Shown piece after piece: positions 37,784 through 46,995 of a stretch of 64,000 nt of DNA. The translations under genes were made by a program, and so were the position numbers. Every line of letters starts with the position of its first letter. The stretch's first letter is position 1. The notes beneath the pieces were generated by a model. The model was not told the origin of the DNA. It did not search any database and saw nothing but the letters and a program-made list of their open reading frames with translations. This DNA is from Amphibacillus sp052055485 (GTDB taxonomy: Bacteria; Bacillota; Bacilli; Bacillales; Amphibacillaceae): positions 3,844,001 to 3,908,000 of the forward strand of contig NZ_CP197171.1 in the NCBI RefSeq assembly GCF_052055485.1, read 5' to 3'.

Positions 37784-40291
37784 TTATTGTCCATGACAAT
37801 GTTTATATTTCTTCCCGCTTCCACATGGACATGGATCATTTCTTCCAACAGTTTCTGCTTTAACAAAAGGTGTTTTTTTCTTTTCTTTTTTTGATTGGTC
37901 ACCTGTAACAGCTGTTGCATTTTTAGCAACTTCTTGACGCTGAAGGTTTTCGCGAACTTGCGCCTTCATCACGTAACGTGCGACCTCTTCATTAACTGAA
38001 TCAACCATAGCTTCAAACATAGCGAAACCTTCCATTTGATACTCGCCTAACGGATCGTTTTGTCCATAAGCCCGTAGATGAATTCCTTGACGAAGTTGAT
38101 CCATTTGATCAATATGATCCATCCATTTTGTATCAACAGTTCTTAACAAAATAACCTTTTCAAATTCACGCATTTGTTCAGTTCCAAGGTCTGCTTCTTT
38201 TACTTTGTATTTCTGTTTCACTTTGTCCATGATCAATTGTTTAATTTGTTCCGGTGATTTATTTTCTAAATCTGCTAGTGTCAAATAATTTTCTTCAACT
38301 AAATTAGCATGAACATACTCAATGATTGCATTAAGATCCCACAGGGTCTCATCGTCATCCTGAGTATGGGTGGATACCGTGTCATTAACAACTGTTTCGA
38401 TCATATTGATAACAATATCATATAAATTATCAGAATCAATCACGTCATAGCGTTGTTGATAAATAATTTCACGTTGTTCTCTCAAAACATCATCATAGGC
38501 AAGAACATTTTTACGTGCATCAAAGTTGTTCCCTTCAACACGTTTTTGTGAAGATTCGACTGCCTTTGAAACCATTTTACTTTCAATTGGCTGAGAATCA
38601 TCCATTTTAAATCGATCCATCATTGCCTTCATATTATCTGAGCCAAAGCGACGCATGAGATCGTCTTCCATTGACAAATAGAATTGTGTAATACCCGGGT
38701 CACCTTGACGACCAGAACGTCCTCGAAGCTGGTTATCGATCCGACGTGATTCATGTCGTTCAGTCCCGATAACAGCTAATCCACCAAGTTCTTTTACACC
38801 TTCTCCAAGTTTAATATCTGTCCCACGTCCTGCCATGTTCGTAGCAATCGTAACGGATTTTTGTTCTCCTGCATTTTCAATAATTTCTGCTTCACGAAAA
38901 TGATTTTTCGCATTGAGCACATCATGCTTAACGCCTGCTTTTTTCAGAAGCTGTGAAATGAGTTCAGATGTTTCAACTGCAACGGTACCAACCAAAACCG
39001 GCTGGCCTACTTCATGTCTTGCTTTAATCTCCTCAACAACAGCTTTAAATTTGCCATTCATTGTTTTATATATTAAATCAGGTTTATCCTCACGAATAAT
39101 CTGTTTATTTGTTGGAATCGCTATAACATTCATATTATAAATATTTCTAAATTCTTCTTCCTCTGTTTTTGCTGTACCAGTCATACCAGCCAATTTATCG
39201 TACATTCGGAAAAAGTTTTGAAAAGTAATCGATGCTAAGGTCATACTCTCATTTTGAATTGGTAAGCTTTCTTTCGCTTCAATCGCTTGATGAAGTCCAT
39301 CACTATAACGACGGCCTTCCATTAAACGTCCAGTAAATTGGTCAACGATAATAACCTTTCCTTCTTCAACAACATAGTCTGTATCACGGTGCATCGACGC
39401 ATGTGCCTTAAGGGCTTGATTAATATGATGTGTTAAGGTGACATGGTTTAAATCAAATAGATTCTCAACACTAAAGAAATTCTCTGCTTTGGTAATTCCT
39501 TCTTCACTAAGCTGAACTCCTTTGGTTTTCTCATCATAAGAATAATCCGCTTCTTTATTTAATGTACGCACAAATGCATTTGCTTGTTGGTATAAAGAGG
39601 CAGACTTTCTTGCTGAGCCTGAAATAATTAAAGGGGTCCGTGCCTCGTCAATTAAAATAGAGTCGACCTCATCAATAATAGCAAAATGAAGAGGGCGCTG
39701 AACCATTTGTTTTTTATATAACACCATATTATCTCGCAAATAATCGAAACCAAATTCATTATTTGTCCCATAAGTTATATCAGCTTCATAAGCCTGACGC
39801 TTTTCTTCTTTAGACATACTGTTCACATTTAAGCCAACAGTCAAACCGAGGAACTCGAACAGTTCACCCATTTCACGAGCATCACGATCAGCTAGATATT
39901 CGTTCACTGTGATAATGTGAACGCCTTTTCCAGTTAAAGCATTTAAATAAGCAGGCATCGTTGAAGCTAACGTTTTCCCTTCACCTGTTTTCATTTCGGC
40001 AATATCTCCACCGTGTAAAACGATTGCTCCAGATAGCTGAACAGGGAATGGGCGCATATTTAAAACTCGCTTTGATCCTTCTCTGACAACGGCATAGGCT
40101 TCTACTAATAAATCATCAAGCGTTTCACCGTCTTGATATCGTTGCTTAAACTCATCGGTTTTTGCACGTAACTGCTCATCTGATAGTTGTTCAAATTCTG
40201 ACTCTAAAGCTTCAATCTGATCGACTGTTACTTGAAGTTGTTTTAATTTACGTTCGTTACCATCAAATAATTTTTTGAATAATCCTTGCAT
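37784..40291 (-). CDS. secA: Preprotein translocase ATPase SecA
   Basis: 835 residues, normal for Bacillus SecA. Walker A in AEMKTGEGKTLASTMP (about 98-113), DEVDSILIDEARTPLIIS, helicase motif VTIATNMAGRGTDIKLG, and the C-terminal zinc motif CPCGSGKKYKHCHG that binds SecB-like partners or phospholipid. SecA drives preproteins through SecYEG. Upstream of prfB in the same direction, with a likely promoter at 40348-40376. Confidence 0.98.
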   Translation of the reverse strand: MQGLFKKLFDGNERKLKQLQVTVDQIEALESEFEQLSDEQLRAKTDEFKQRYQDGETLDDLLVEAYAVVREGSKRVLNMRPFPVQLSGAIVLHGGDIAEMKTGEGKTLASTMPAYLNALTGKGVHIITVNEYLADRDAREMGELFEFLGLTVGLNVNSMSKEEKRQAYEADITYGTNNEFGFDYLRDNMVLYKKQMVQRPLHFAIIDEVDSILIDEARTPLIISGSARKSASLYQQANAFVRTLNKEADYSYDEKTKGVQLSEEGITKAENFFSVENLFDLNHVTLTHHINQALKAHASMHRDTDYVVEEGKVIIVDQFTGRLMEGRRYSDGLHQAIEAKESLPIQNESMTLASITFQNFFRMYDKLAGMTGTAKTEEEEFRNIYNMNVIAIPTNKQIIREDKPDLIYKTMNGKFKAVVEEIKARHEVGQPVLVGTVAVETSELISQLLKKAGVKHDVLNAKNHFREAEIIENAGEQKSVTIATNMAGRGTDIKLGEGVKELGGLAVIGTERHESRRIDNQLRGRSGRQGDPGITQFYLSMEDDLMRRFGSDNMKAMMDRFKMDDSQPIESKMVSKAVESSQKRVEGNNFDARKNVLAYDDVLREQREIIYQQRYDVIDSDNLYDIVINMIETVVNDTVSTHTQDDDETLWDLNAIIEYVHANLVEENYLTLADLENKSPEQIKQLIMDKVKQKYKVKEADLGTEQMREFEKVILLRTVDTKWMDHIDQMDQLRQGIHLRAYGQNDPLGEYQMEGFAMFEAMVDSVNEEVARYVMKAQVRENLQRQEVAKNATAVTGDQSKKEKKKTPFVKAETVGRNDPCPCGSGKKYKHCHGQ

Positions 40292-40347
40292 CTTATACGC
40301 TCCTCTACTTCCGAAAATAGCCTTTTTAAGCTAAATATCTACCCACT

Positions 40348-40376
40348 ATCATAACACTTGGATTTATATAGTACAA
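40348..40376 (-). promoter_or_regulatory. Predicted sigma-A promoter of secA
   Basis: Minus strand -35 TTGTAC (40371-40376), 17-base spacer, -10 TATGAT (40348-40353), about 57 bases before the secA start. Confidence 0.6.
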
Positions 40377-40446
40377 GAATCAGCTATCTTAGCTTGAAAA
40401 TTAGAATTAGAGACTCTTTATAAGAGCAGTTTCTATATGCAGAATA

Positions 40447-40471
40447 AGTTTGTCTAGTTGTTGAACAAACT
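40447..40471 (+). promoter_or_regulatory. Candidate XylR-type operator
   Basis: Inverted repeat AGTTTGT (40447-40453) / ACAAACT (40465-40471). The half sites equal those of Bacillus xyl operators, but the central spacing is 11 rather than the usual 7 bases. It lies about 90 bases before the ROK repressor gene. Confidence 0.5.
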
Positions 40472-40559
40472 GAATAGCAATGTTTAATCAATTATGTTAA
40501 AGTATATCTAGGCAAAAATAACCGGAAATTTCTAACCTAAATAGAGAGTGAGTGGAAGC

Positions 40560-41741
40560 ATGAATCGAACTTGGAACCAATATGTTGTCAAACAAGAAAA
40601 CAAAACATTAGTACTAACAACCATTATCAATCATACCCCTATATCAAGAGCAAATGTTGCTCAAATGACTGGATTAAATAAAGGAACTGTTTCCTCACTT
40701 GTTAGTGAGTTAATAGATGAAGAACTTGTTGAAGAATCAGGTCCAGGTGAATCCAGTGGCGGGCGAAGACCTGTGATGCTCCTTTTCAATGGTAGGGCTG
40801 GTCATTCCGTTTCAATTGAGCTAGGAGTTGGCTATATTTTAGGTGTTATTACCGATTTAAACGGGCAGATTGTCCATGAAGAGAATATTCAATTACAAAC
40901 AACTCATTTTAAAACAATTTTTCCCATAATAATAAATTTAATAAAAGGCTTATTCAAAAAGGCACCTAAAAGCCGCTATGGCATCATTGGCATTGGCGTT
41001 GGCGTACCAGGCGTTGTTAGCCAAGAAGGGAAAATACTATTAGCTCCCAATTTAAATTGGAAAAATATTGAGTTAGAAATTGAGCTTAAAAAGATCTTTC
41101 AATTACCCGTTTATGTGGAAAACGAAGCAAATGCAGGTGCTTACGGTGAAATGCGTTTTGGCCCTAGTCAAAATTCGAAACATATGATCTATGCCAGTTT
41201 AGGAATTGGTATTGGCGTTGGCATGATTCTTGATGGGAAACTATATCATGGTTTGAATGGTTTTGCAGGTGAACTGGGCCATATGACCATTGTCAAAGAT
41301 GGGCGAAGTTGTCGTTGTGGTAATCTCGGCTGTTGGGAAAGATATGCTTCGGAACAAGCATTAATTGATGAAGGGATTAAACGTCAACTTATTACAGTTG
41401 AACAATCCGAGCCATTTGATGAATTGATCAAGCTTGCTTCAGCAAATAATCAAGAAGCGATTAAACTTTTCGAGGAAATTGGAACTTATATTGCTATCGG
41501 ACTAACAAACTGTATCAATATATTTAATCCTGAGCATGTTATCATTGGGAATAAATTAATGAAAGCAAAGAAATGGATTTATCCAGTTATCGAAGCTTAT
41601 ATTATTGAGCATGCCATTGGCTTTCACCAAAACAAGTTGAAAATTGATTCGGCCAAGCTAGGTACATACTCTACTGTTTCAGGAATGGCTGCTTTTACGA
41701 TTGAAGGTTTCCTACTCGATCAAAAAACAAATCATCAATAA
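40560..41741 (+). CDS. xylR: ROK-family transcriptional repressor, XylR-like
   Basis: 393 residues. N-terminal winged helix (ISRANVAQMTGLNKGTVSSL, about 28-47), the linker SSGGRRPVML typical of XylR, then a ROK sugar-kinase-like domain with the zinc motif CRCGNLGCWE preceded by GELGHM. XylR represses xylose genes until xylose binds. No xylose catabolic gene is adjacent, so this copy is an orphan here. The start could instead be GTG 40548; the ribosome site is weak for both. It is inserted on the opposite strand between hpf and secA, which are adjacent in B. subtilis. Confidence 0.85.
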   Translation: MNRTWNQYVVKQENKTLVLTTIINHTPISRANVAQMTGLNKGTVSSLVSELIDEELVEESGPGESSGGRRPVMLLFNGRAGHSVSIELGVGYILGVITDLNGQIVHEENIQLQTTHFKTIFPIIINLIKGLFKKAPKSRYGIIGIGVGVPGVVSQEGKILLAPNLNWKNIELEIELKKIFQLPVYVENEANAGAYGEMRFGPSQNSKHMIYASLGIGIGVGMILDGKLYHGLNGFAGELGHMTIVKDGRSCRCGNLGCWERYASEQALIDEGIKRQLITVEQSEPFDELIKLASANNQEAIKLFEEIGTYIAIGLTNCINIFNPEHVIIGNKLMKAKKWIYPVIEAYIIEHAIGFHQNKLKIDSAKLGTYSTVSGMAAFTIEGFLLDQKTNHQ

Positions 41742-41892
41742 TTACAGCTCGTATGCCACAGGTTCTTATAGTTGTATATGACTCTCTGATTTATGTTCAG
41801 CTTCTGGGATTTATGGTCAACTTTCATCATTTGTGCATAACTTCCGAAGTTTGGGTCCAACTACAGGGAAAATTGATAAACGCCTATCATTA

Positions 41893-41932
41893 AAAGGGAT
41901 GTAGCCAATCAAATGATTGGCTACATCCCTTT
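41893..41932 (+). terminator. Bidirectional terminator between xylR and hpf
   Basis: Perfect stem AAAGGGATGTAGCCAATC / GATTGGCTACATCCCTTT with loop AAAT. It serves the convergent ROK gene (plus) and hpf (minus). The 150 bases before it contain three loosely similar segments around CTTCTGGGATTTATGGTCAA, probably degenerate repeats. Confidence 0.92.
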
Positions 41933-41994
41933 ATTAGACTAGTTCATTTTATTATATATTCATCTTTAAAAAGCTAAGTAATGATCTTTCATTT

Positions 41995-42546
41995 TTAGTT
42001 GGGTTCAATTAAACCATATTTGCCATCATGGCGCCGATAAACAACGTTTGTATCTCCTGATTCTGCATTGGTAAAGACAAAGAAACTATGACCTAACATA
42101 TCCATTTGCAGAACTGCTTCCTCTGAATCCATCGGCTTTAGGTTAAAACGTTTGGTACGAACAATCTCTAGACTGTCATCTCCATCTTCAGCTTGATCAA
42201 CGGAATTTGTCTCCATCTCTGCAAAAACGTGTTTAGGAGCACCTTTTTGACGTGTTCTTCGATTAATTTTTGTTTTATATTTTCTAATTTGACGTTCTAG
42301 CTTGTCTACTACTAAGTCTATTGCTGCATATAAATCAGTATTCTTCTCCTCCGCTCTTAGTAATAAATTAGTCATTGGAATCGTAATTTCAATTCTTTGT
42401 TCCTCATTATAGACACTTAAATTAACATTAACATCTGACGTTGGAGGTGTATCAAAGTAGCGTTCTAATTTACTAACCTTCTTCTCAATATAGTTTTTTA
42501 TCGCTCCAGTCACCTCTACATTTTCTCCTCGAATGTTATAATTCAT
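41995..42546 (-). CDS. hpf: Long-form ribosome hibernation promoting factor
   Basis: 183 residues: the N-terminal YfiA-like RNA-binding domain (MNYNIRGENVEVTGAIKNYI start) plus a C-terminal dimerisation domain (residues about 130-180, SEEAVLQMDMLGHSFFVF). Long HPF dimerises 70S ribosomes to 100S in stationary phase or stress. B. subtilis yvyD/hpf is driven by sigma-B and sigma-H; a sigma-B-like promoter lies at 42583-42608 here. GGAGG precedes the ATG. Confidence 0.96.
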   Translation of the reverse strand: MNYNIRGENVEVTGAIKNYIEKKVSKLERYFDTPPTSDVNVNLSVYNEEQRIEITIPMTNLLLRAEEKNTDLYAAIDLVVDKLERQIRKYKTKINRRTRQKGAPKHVFAEMETNSVDQAEDGDDSLEIVRTKRFNLKPMDSEEAVLQMDMLGHSFFVFTNAESGDTNVVYRRHDGKYGLIEPN

Positions 42547-42582
42547 AATAAGTGTCCTCCTTTCTATATCTATAATTCTTTA

Positions 42583-42608
42583 ATACCCTAAATCCACCCA
42601 GAGTAAAC
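42583..42608 (-). promoter_or_regulatory. Sigma-B-like promoter of hpf
   Basis: Minus strand GTTTAC (42603-42608), a 14-base spacer and GGGTAT (42583-42588), matching the general-stress consensus GTTTAA-N12-15-GGGTAT. It is 37 bases before the hpf start. Confidence 0.65.
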
Positions 42609-42654
42609 CAAGAAAAAAGGTTAAAGGGCGAATAAAGCGCTTACTCATAGTATA

Positions 42655-42696
42655 ACAAAAAACTCCTCAAGTTTCACTAAGATAGGCTTAAGGAGT
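42655..42696 (-). terminator. Terminator of the flagellar cap operon
   Basis: ACTCCTTAAG / CTTGAGGAGT on the minus strand with one G-T pair, then six Ts. It lies just after the fliT stop. Confidence 0.82.
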
Positions 42697-42708
42697 ATTA
42701 TTATTATT

Positions 42709-43062
42709 TTATTTTTTCTTGTCCCAATAGGAGCCATCATTTGAGGCAACATTACGATAAGGGGCAAGATATTTTTCTGTCGATACCTTTTGTTTCTTCA
42801 CATCGCGTAGCTCCCCTTTTAACGCTAAAAAGAGATGATTGAGTTTCAACTGAATTTCTTTATCCTTTTCCATAATCAGTGTACCTAGCTCAGTCTCTAC
42901 TTCTGAAAAAGGGGCTTTAACATTTTCTAATAATTGTGAACGTTTATCTAAATATTCGTCGATTTGTTCTAATACTTGATCACGATTTTTGGCTGTGACA
43001 GGCTGTTCAATTACCTGAGCTAACCCTTCAGTTACTTTTTTTAATTCATTTAAGACACTCAT
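42709..43062 (-). CDS. fliT: FliT-like flagellar export chaperone
   Basis: 117 residues, all-helical and charged, with no strong motif. Assignment rests on its place: last gene of flaG-fliD-fliS-fliT, with its ATG overlapping the fliS TAA by one base. FliT proteins hold the cap protein FliD before export. The sequence alone would only allow 'hypothetical helical protein'. Confidence 0.75.
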   Translation of the reverse strand: MSVLNELKKVTEGLAQVIEQPVTAKNRDQVLEQIDEYLDKRSQLLENVKAPFSEVETELGTLIMEKDKEIQLKLNHLFLALKGELRDVKKQKVSTEKYLAPYRNVASNDGSYWDKKK

Positions 43063-43460
43063 TACGCTTGAACACCTTGCTTATATTCGCGTGTTCTTGT
43101 CTGCTTAAGCACTTCTTTCCATGTATCTCGGAACTCTTCAACCAACCGATATGCCTCCATTAATATGTCAAGATCGTTCTTAATATTAGCATCAATCAGT
43201 AAATGGTTGATATAGTCGTAAAGTGGCATCATATCTTTCGCAATTGTTGACCCTTGATCTAGAGTCACCATTAATTCATTAATAATATTTTGTGCTTTTT
43301 GAATATTTGTATTTTTCAATTCCATATTTTGATCTTCGATGCCTTTTTTGCCATATTTAATAAATTTTAAACAACCATTATAGAGCATTAACGTAAGTTC
43401 ACCTGGCGAAGCCGTATTAACTGAGTTGTTCTTATATGCTTGATAGTGTTGTTGAACCAT
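43062..43460 (-). CDS. fliS: Flagellar export chaperone FliS
   Basis: 132 residues with the FliS N-terminal pattern (QQHYQAYKNNSVNTASPGEL, then TLMLYNGCLKFI). FliS binds the disordered C-terminus of flagellin and, in B. subtilis, FliW-related circuitry. It sits between fliD and fliT; the flagellin gene is not in the window. Confidence 0.94.
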   Translation of the reverse strand: MVQQHYQAYKNNSVNTASPGELTLMLYNGCLKFIKYGKKGIEDQNMELKNTNIQKAQNIINELMVTLDQGSTIAKDMMPLYDYINHLLIDANIKNDLDILMEAYRLVEEFRDTWKEVLKQTRTREYKQGVQA

Positions 43461-43494
43461 GTTTATGACACTCCTTATTTTAATACCTTACTGA

Positions 43495-45078
43495 TCACTG
43501 TTGATTAAATTGAGCAAATAAATAGTTTGATTGCTCGTTCATACGTTGAATGGCTGTTTCCATCGCAGTAAATTGGCGCCAATATCTGTCTTCTGTTTGT
43601 TGTAAACGACGTTGGAAATCAGCAATTCGATCATCCATACCTTCTAAACGTCGTCCTAGTGCATATTGATGGGGTTGTTGAGTCGTTCGACCAGCTTGTT
43701 GATTAATTCGATCAGTCGTTTGATCAATGGCATCTTCTAAGCGATTCATCAAACCACGTTCCGCACCCTCGGCATTATTAGAAAATAGATTATAAACAGC
43801 GGTGGAGTCTTCCTCAAGGGCGGCTCTTAATTTATCTTCATCTACTTGTAATTTCCCACCATCTAAATAGTTGGCTGTCGTTGAAATGCCAATTTCAGAG
43901 AAATGTGAAAAAGGACCATCATTATCAACCTTACCTGTCCATGCTAAGCGCATTTGTGATAAAGCATTATTTAAAATCGGTTCACTTTTTAATGAACCAC
44001 TTTTCGCTTTTTCTTCCCACAATTCAATCTCACGCTCAGACATGTCTGCCATTTGTTCCTCTGTCAATGGCGGATAATCACGGTATACTTCTTCATTTAC
44101 CTTGCCATTTACCTTTTCAACAATTTCGTTATATTTATTAACGAAATCCATAATATTATCAAATGCGGCTTCCGTATCACTAGTAATGTTGACATTAGTA
44201 CTTTCTGTTTTATCATTGAATGTAAAAGTAATACCATTTAAAGTTGTTGTGTTTGTTTTAGATTCTAGTTTAACACCGTTGTATTTAAATACAGCATTGG
44301 TTCCACCTTGTTCTCCGCCTATTTCTTCACCATCAACTTCTACCGGCTCTGTCGTCATACCAAATACCTTTGTAAAGAAGTCAGCGTCATAGTTAGGGTA
44401 ATCGTTAGGATCTTCCTCATCTACAGGTAATTCTTCAAAACCAAAATCAATTTCTGGACCATCAGGATTAAACTCCCCTGTACTTGTCCGTTCCATAATC
44501 ACCCGATCAGATTGAACATCATAAAAAGCACGCACACCATTATCTTGGTTCGTGATCTTAGTTAAAACACTATTTAATGAGTCTTCTTCAGTTACGTTGA
44601 TTTTGTGTGTCTCTTCACCATTATGATACGTTTTAAATGCTATTGTCTTTGGAAAATCGCCCGTTAACCCTTCCATCTGCTCACTTAATGGAGCAAACGG
44701 ATCAATTTTTCCATCAATTCCTTCTTTCGTCAAGTCCGAAATAGTCCCATTTGTTACATTGATCGCATTTGTTGCTAAACGTTCTACCGCAATATTATAA
44801 CTACCATTTGAGGCAGAAGAAGCAGCTGTTGCTGTTACTGCCGAGTTAGATGATGTTGCCATTTTGGTATTATACGCTCGACTTCGCTTCATCTCATTCA
44901 TCATTTGATCTAATTCAAGGAACATCGCATTAATATCACGAAAGGCATCACGTTTCCATTCTAATTTCGTTTTGTCTTGTTCTAGCTTGTTTAAAGGAAT
45001 TCGTTCGGCTTCCATTAAGTCCCTAACAATACTGTCGATATCCATACCGGTTGCCAAACCACCGATTCTCATCCCCAT
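43495..45078 (-). CDS. fliD: Flagellar filament cap protein FliD
   Basis: 527 residues. N-terminal FliD_N (RIGGLATGMDIDSIVRDLME, residues 4-23) and C-terminal FliD_C coiled coil (DAIDQTTDRINQQAGRTTQQ region near 460) flank a variable middle domain. FliD caps the growing filament and folds arriving flagellin. The middle is acidic, with stretches such as PVDEEDPNDYPNYDADF, consistent with surface exposure or a salt-adapted proteome. Confidence 0.94.
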   Translation of the reverse strand: MGMRIGGLATGMDIDSIVRDLMEAERIPLNKLEQDKTKLEWKRDAFRDINAMFLELDQMMNEMKRSRAYNTKMATSSNSAVTATAASSASNGSYNIAVERLATNAINVTNGTISDLTKEGIDGKIDPFAPLSEQMEGLTGDFPKTIAFKTYHNGEETHKINVTEEDSLNSVLTKITNQDNGVRAFYDVQSDRVIMERTSTGEFNPDGPEIDFGFEELPVDEEDPNDYPNYDADFFTKVFGMTTEPVEVDGEEIGGEQGGTNAVFKYNGVKLESKTNTTTLNGITFTFNDKTESTNVNITSDTEAAFDNIMDFVNKYNEIVEKVNGKVNEEVYRDYPPLTEEQMADMSEREIELWEEKAKSGSLKSEPILNNALSQMRLAWTGKVDNDGPFSHFSEIGISTTANYLDGGKLQVDEDKLRAALEEDSTAVYNLFSNNAEGAERGLMNRLEDAIDQTTDRINQQAGRTTQQPHQYALGRRLEGMDDRIADFQRRLQQTEDRYWRQFTAMETAIQRMNEQSNYLFAQFNQQ

Positions 45079-45093
45079 CTGTAAACACTCCTT

Positions 45094-45477
45094 CTATATT
45101 TTTTTATCTACAATTAATCCCATAAATTCTGCCATTGCCGCGTACATATCTAACATTTGTTCTGGAGGAATTTCTCTAATTAATTCTTTTGTTTCCGAAT
45201 TAACCACTTTTACATAGTAACGATCAAGTTTATCATGGAACTCAAACTTAATAGACGTATTAATCGGTTGTAAAAAGTCGTTTAACCCTTCCGCCATCCC
45301 CTCAATATCAGCTCGACTGACAAGTTCACCACCTTGTTTGATGTCTGTCTTTCTTGCTTGTTTGTATAGAGTGGTTTGTTGAAGAGACTTTTTATCCACA
45401 CCTGTATTCATTTCACTATTATTCGTCTGTGGAGCATAACTTGATCTAGAAATTACTTTACTGACATCCATGTTCAT
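45094..45477 (-). CDS. flaG: FlaG family flagellar protein
   Basis: 127 residues. The conserved FlaG core is at the C-terminus: IKFEFHDKLDRYYVKVVNSE then LIREIPPEQMLDMYAAM. FlaG influences filament length and precedes fliD as yvyC does in B. subtilis. The frame runs to 45546, but the ATG at 45477 (MNMDVSKVI) is preceded by AGAGGAG at good spacing, so the extra 23 codons are not used. Confidence 0.9.
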   Translation of the reverse strand: MNMDVSKVISRSSYAPQTNNSEMNTGVDKKSLQQTTLYKQARKTDIKQGGELVSRADIEGMAEGLNDFLQPINTSIKFEFHDKLDRYYVKVVNSETKELIREIPPEQMLDMYAAMAEFMGLIVDKKI

Positions 45478-45569
45478 GCCAACTCCTCTAAAATATTCTT
45501 TCTTTTTATATCGGCAGGAAATGAAAGTCTTTAACTGTTTTTTCATTTTTCTTAATATACCCGTTCATT

Positions 45570-46982
45570 TTAGAGCAAAAATTCAACTGAACGTGCCAAT
45601 GGTCTTAAAATAAACACAAAGATTTCCTTAATGACCGGCCTCGTCTCTAGCATTTCTTGTTCACTACTAGTCTCATCCACTAGAAAACTATCTGGCATAT
45701 ATTGTTCTTCTACCATATCTAGCATTTCTTTGGTTAACGTTGGACTATCAAGAACAAGCATTGATTCTGTATTCAGATACGTACTTCGAGCATCAAAATT
45801 AAAGGAGCCAGTTGCTACGATCTGCTGGTCAATCATGATCGATTTCATATGAAGGGATTGATTGGAGTGTTGGTACTCATAAAGATCGAAATTTGTATCG
45901 GACAAATTTTGACGATGATTACGATAGCCGCTATGAGCGACTAAGTTTGGACTTGCATTTAAACCATTCGTTAGTATTTTCCCTTGATTAATTTCAAGGT
46001 CAAGTCTGTCTATGTCTTCACGCATTAATCGATTGGGGATAATGTATGGGCTTTGAATAGTGATTTGATCTTCTGCACCGACAGCAAGTTCGAGCATTTG
46101 CTGCCAAACCTGTGGTTCCTTTAAAAAGCGATCAATTGAATTATGAACAAAAAAACCTCTGTCTATTTCATGTGAGCGTTCATTCCAATCAATAAATTCA
46201 GTGAAAAAATCTAGATACCGCTCATGATAAATTTGATAGGTTTCCATTATTTCCTCTCTCATACGTTGAGCACGTTTTTTACCAATACTGGTTAAGTTTC
46301 GATTGGTTTGCTGCTCAGTATATTCATGCTCCCATAAATAATCAAAGTATGTTTGCATTTGCTCAGTGATGGGCGAATTTTCTTGATCTTGATTGAATAA
46401 TAAAAGGTCTCGATCATTTGTAATAGTTTGATAATCATCAGGAGCAAAATATTTATCGCCAATATTTCGTCCACCAATTAAAGCCATCGATTGATCAGCT
46501 ATGATAAATTTATCATGAAGACGATTGTGCCAAGTCCAGGGGCGAAGTAAATCAAGAGATTCATAAAAGCTCAGTTCAATATTAGGATGTTCAGTAAATA
46601 ATCGAATCACATCTCTTTGACCTAAATAAATATTATGAAAAATTCCATCTACTAAAAAGCGGACCTTTACTCCTCGATCAGCCGCTTTTAAGATATGGGC
46701 ATAAAAAAGATCAACGGTCGCTCCACCTTGCATTGAATAATAAGAAATATCTAGCGTATCCTCTGCTGCATTCATTAAATCAAAACGAGCTTTTAAAGCA
46801 TCTGATCGATCTTCAACTAATACAGCTTCTTCCGTTGTGTCACTAATCCAGGGATCTTCTATTTCATTAGCTAGCGATTCTGTTTCTGGTGAAAATGAAA
46901 AGAGCAACACACCCGTAATTAGAATGTAAATAAAATAGCCTAGCAAAATATATTTTGTTAGGCTTTTTAAAGTGTTAAGCAT
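45570..46982 (-). CDS. Phospholipase-D-type cardiolipin synthase-like protein
   Basis: 470 residues with an N-terminal membrane anchor (about 9-32) and two HKD motifs: HDKFIIAD (near 170) and HMKSIMID (near 380), each followed by the expected G-S/G-G and N residues (GGRNIGD; GSFNFDARS). Cardiolipin synthase or another membrane-bound PLD-type phosphatidyltransferase. Only one anchor is visible, where classic ClsA has two. The frame opens at GTG 47012 inside yugP; ATG 46982, 14 bases past the yugP stop, is preferred. Confidence 0.82.
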   Translation of the reverse strand: MLNTLKSLTKYILLGYFIYILITGVLLFSFSPETESLANEIEDPWISDTTEEAVLVEDRSDALKARFDLMNAAEDTLDISYYSMQGGATVDLFYAHILKAADRGVKVRFLVDGIFHNIYLGQRDVIRLFTEHPNIELSFYESLDLLRPWTWHNRLHDKFIIADQSMALIGGRNIGDKYFAPDDYQTITNDRDLLLFNQDQENSPITEQMQTYFDYLWEHEYTEQQTNRNLTSIGKKRAQRMREEIMETYQIYHERYLDFFTEFIDWNERSHEIDRGFFVHNSIDRFLKEPQVWQQMLELAVGAEDQITIQSPYIIPNRLMREDIDRLDLEINQGKILTNGLNASPNLVAHSGYRNHRQNLSDTNFDLYEYQHSNQSLHMKSIMIDQQIVATGSFNFDARSTYLNTESMLVLDSPTLTKEMLDMVEEQYMPDSFLVDETSSEQEMLETRPVIKEIFVFILRPLARSVEFLL

Positions 46983-46995
46983 ATTTTCACATCTC

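Noticed and set aside
37699..37929. 76-codon ORF at the secA 3' end
   Set aside because: Shadow of the SecA C-terminus in another frame.
42628..42645. cre-like site (GTAAGCGCTTTAT) upstream of hpf
   Set aside because: Lacks the conserved outer TG/CA symmetry of CcpA sites; too weak to claim.
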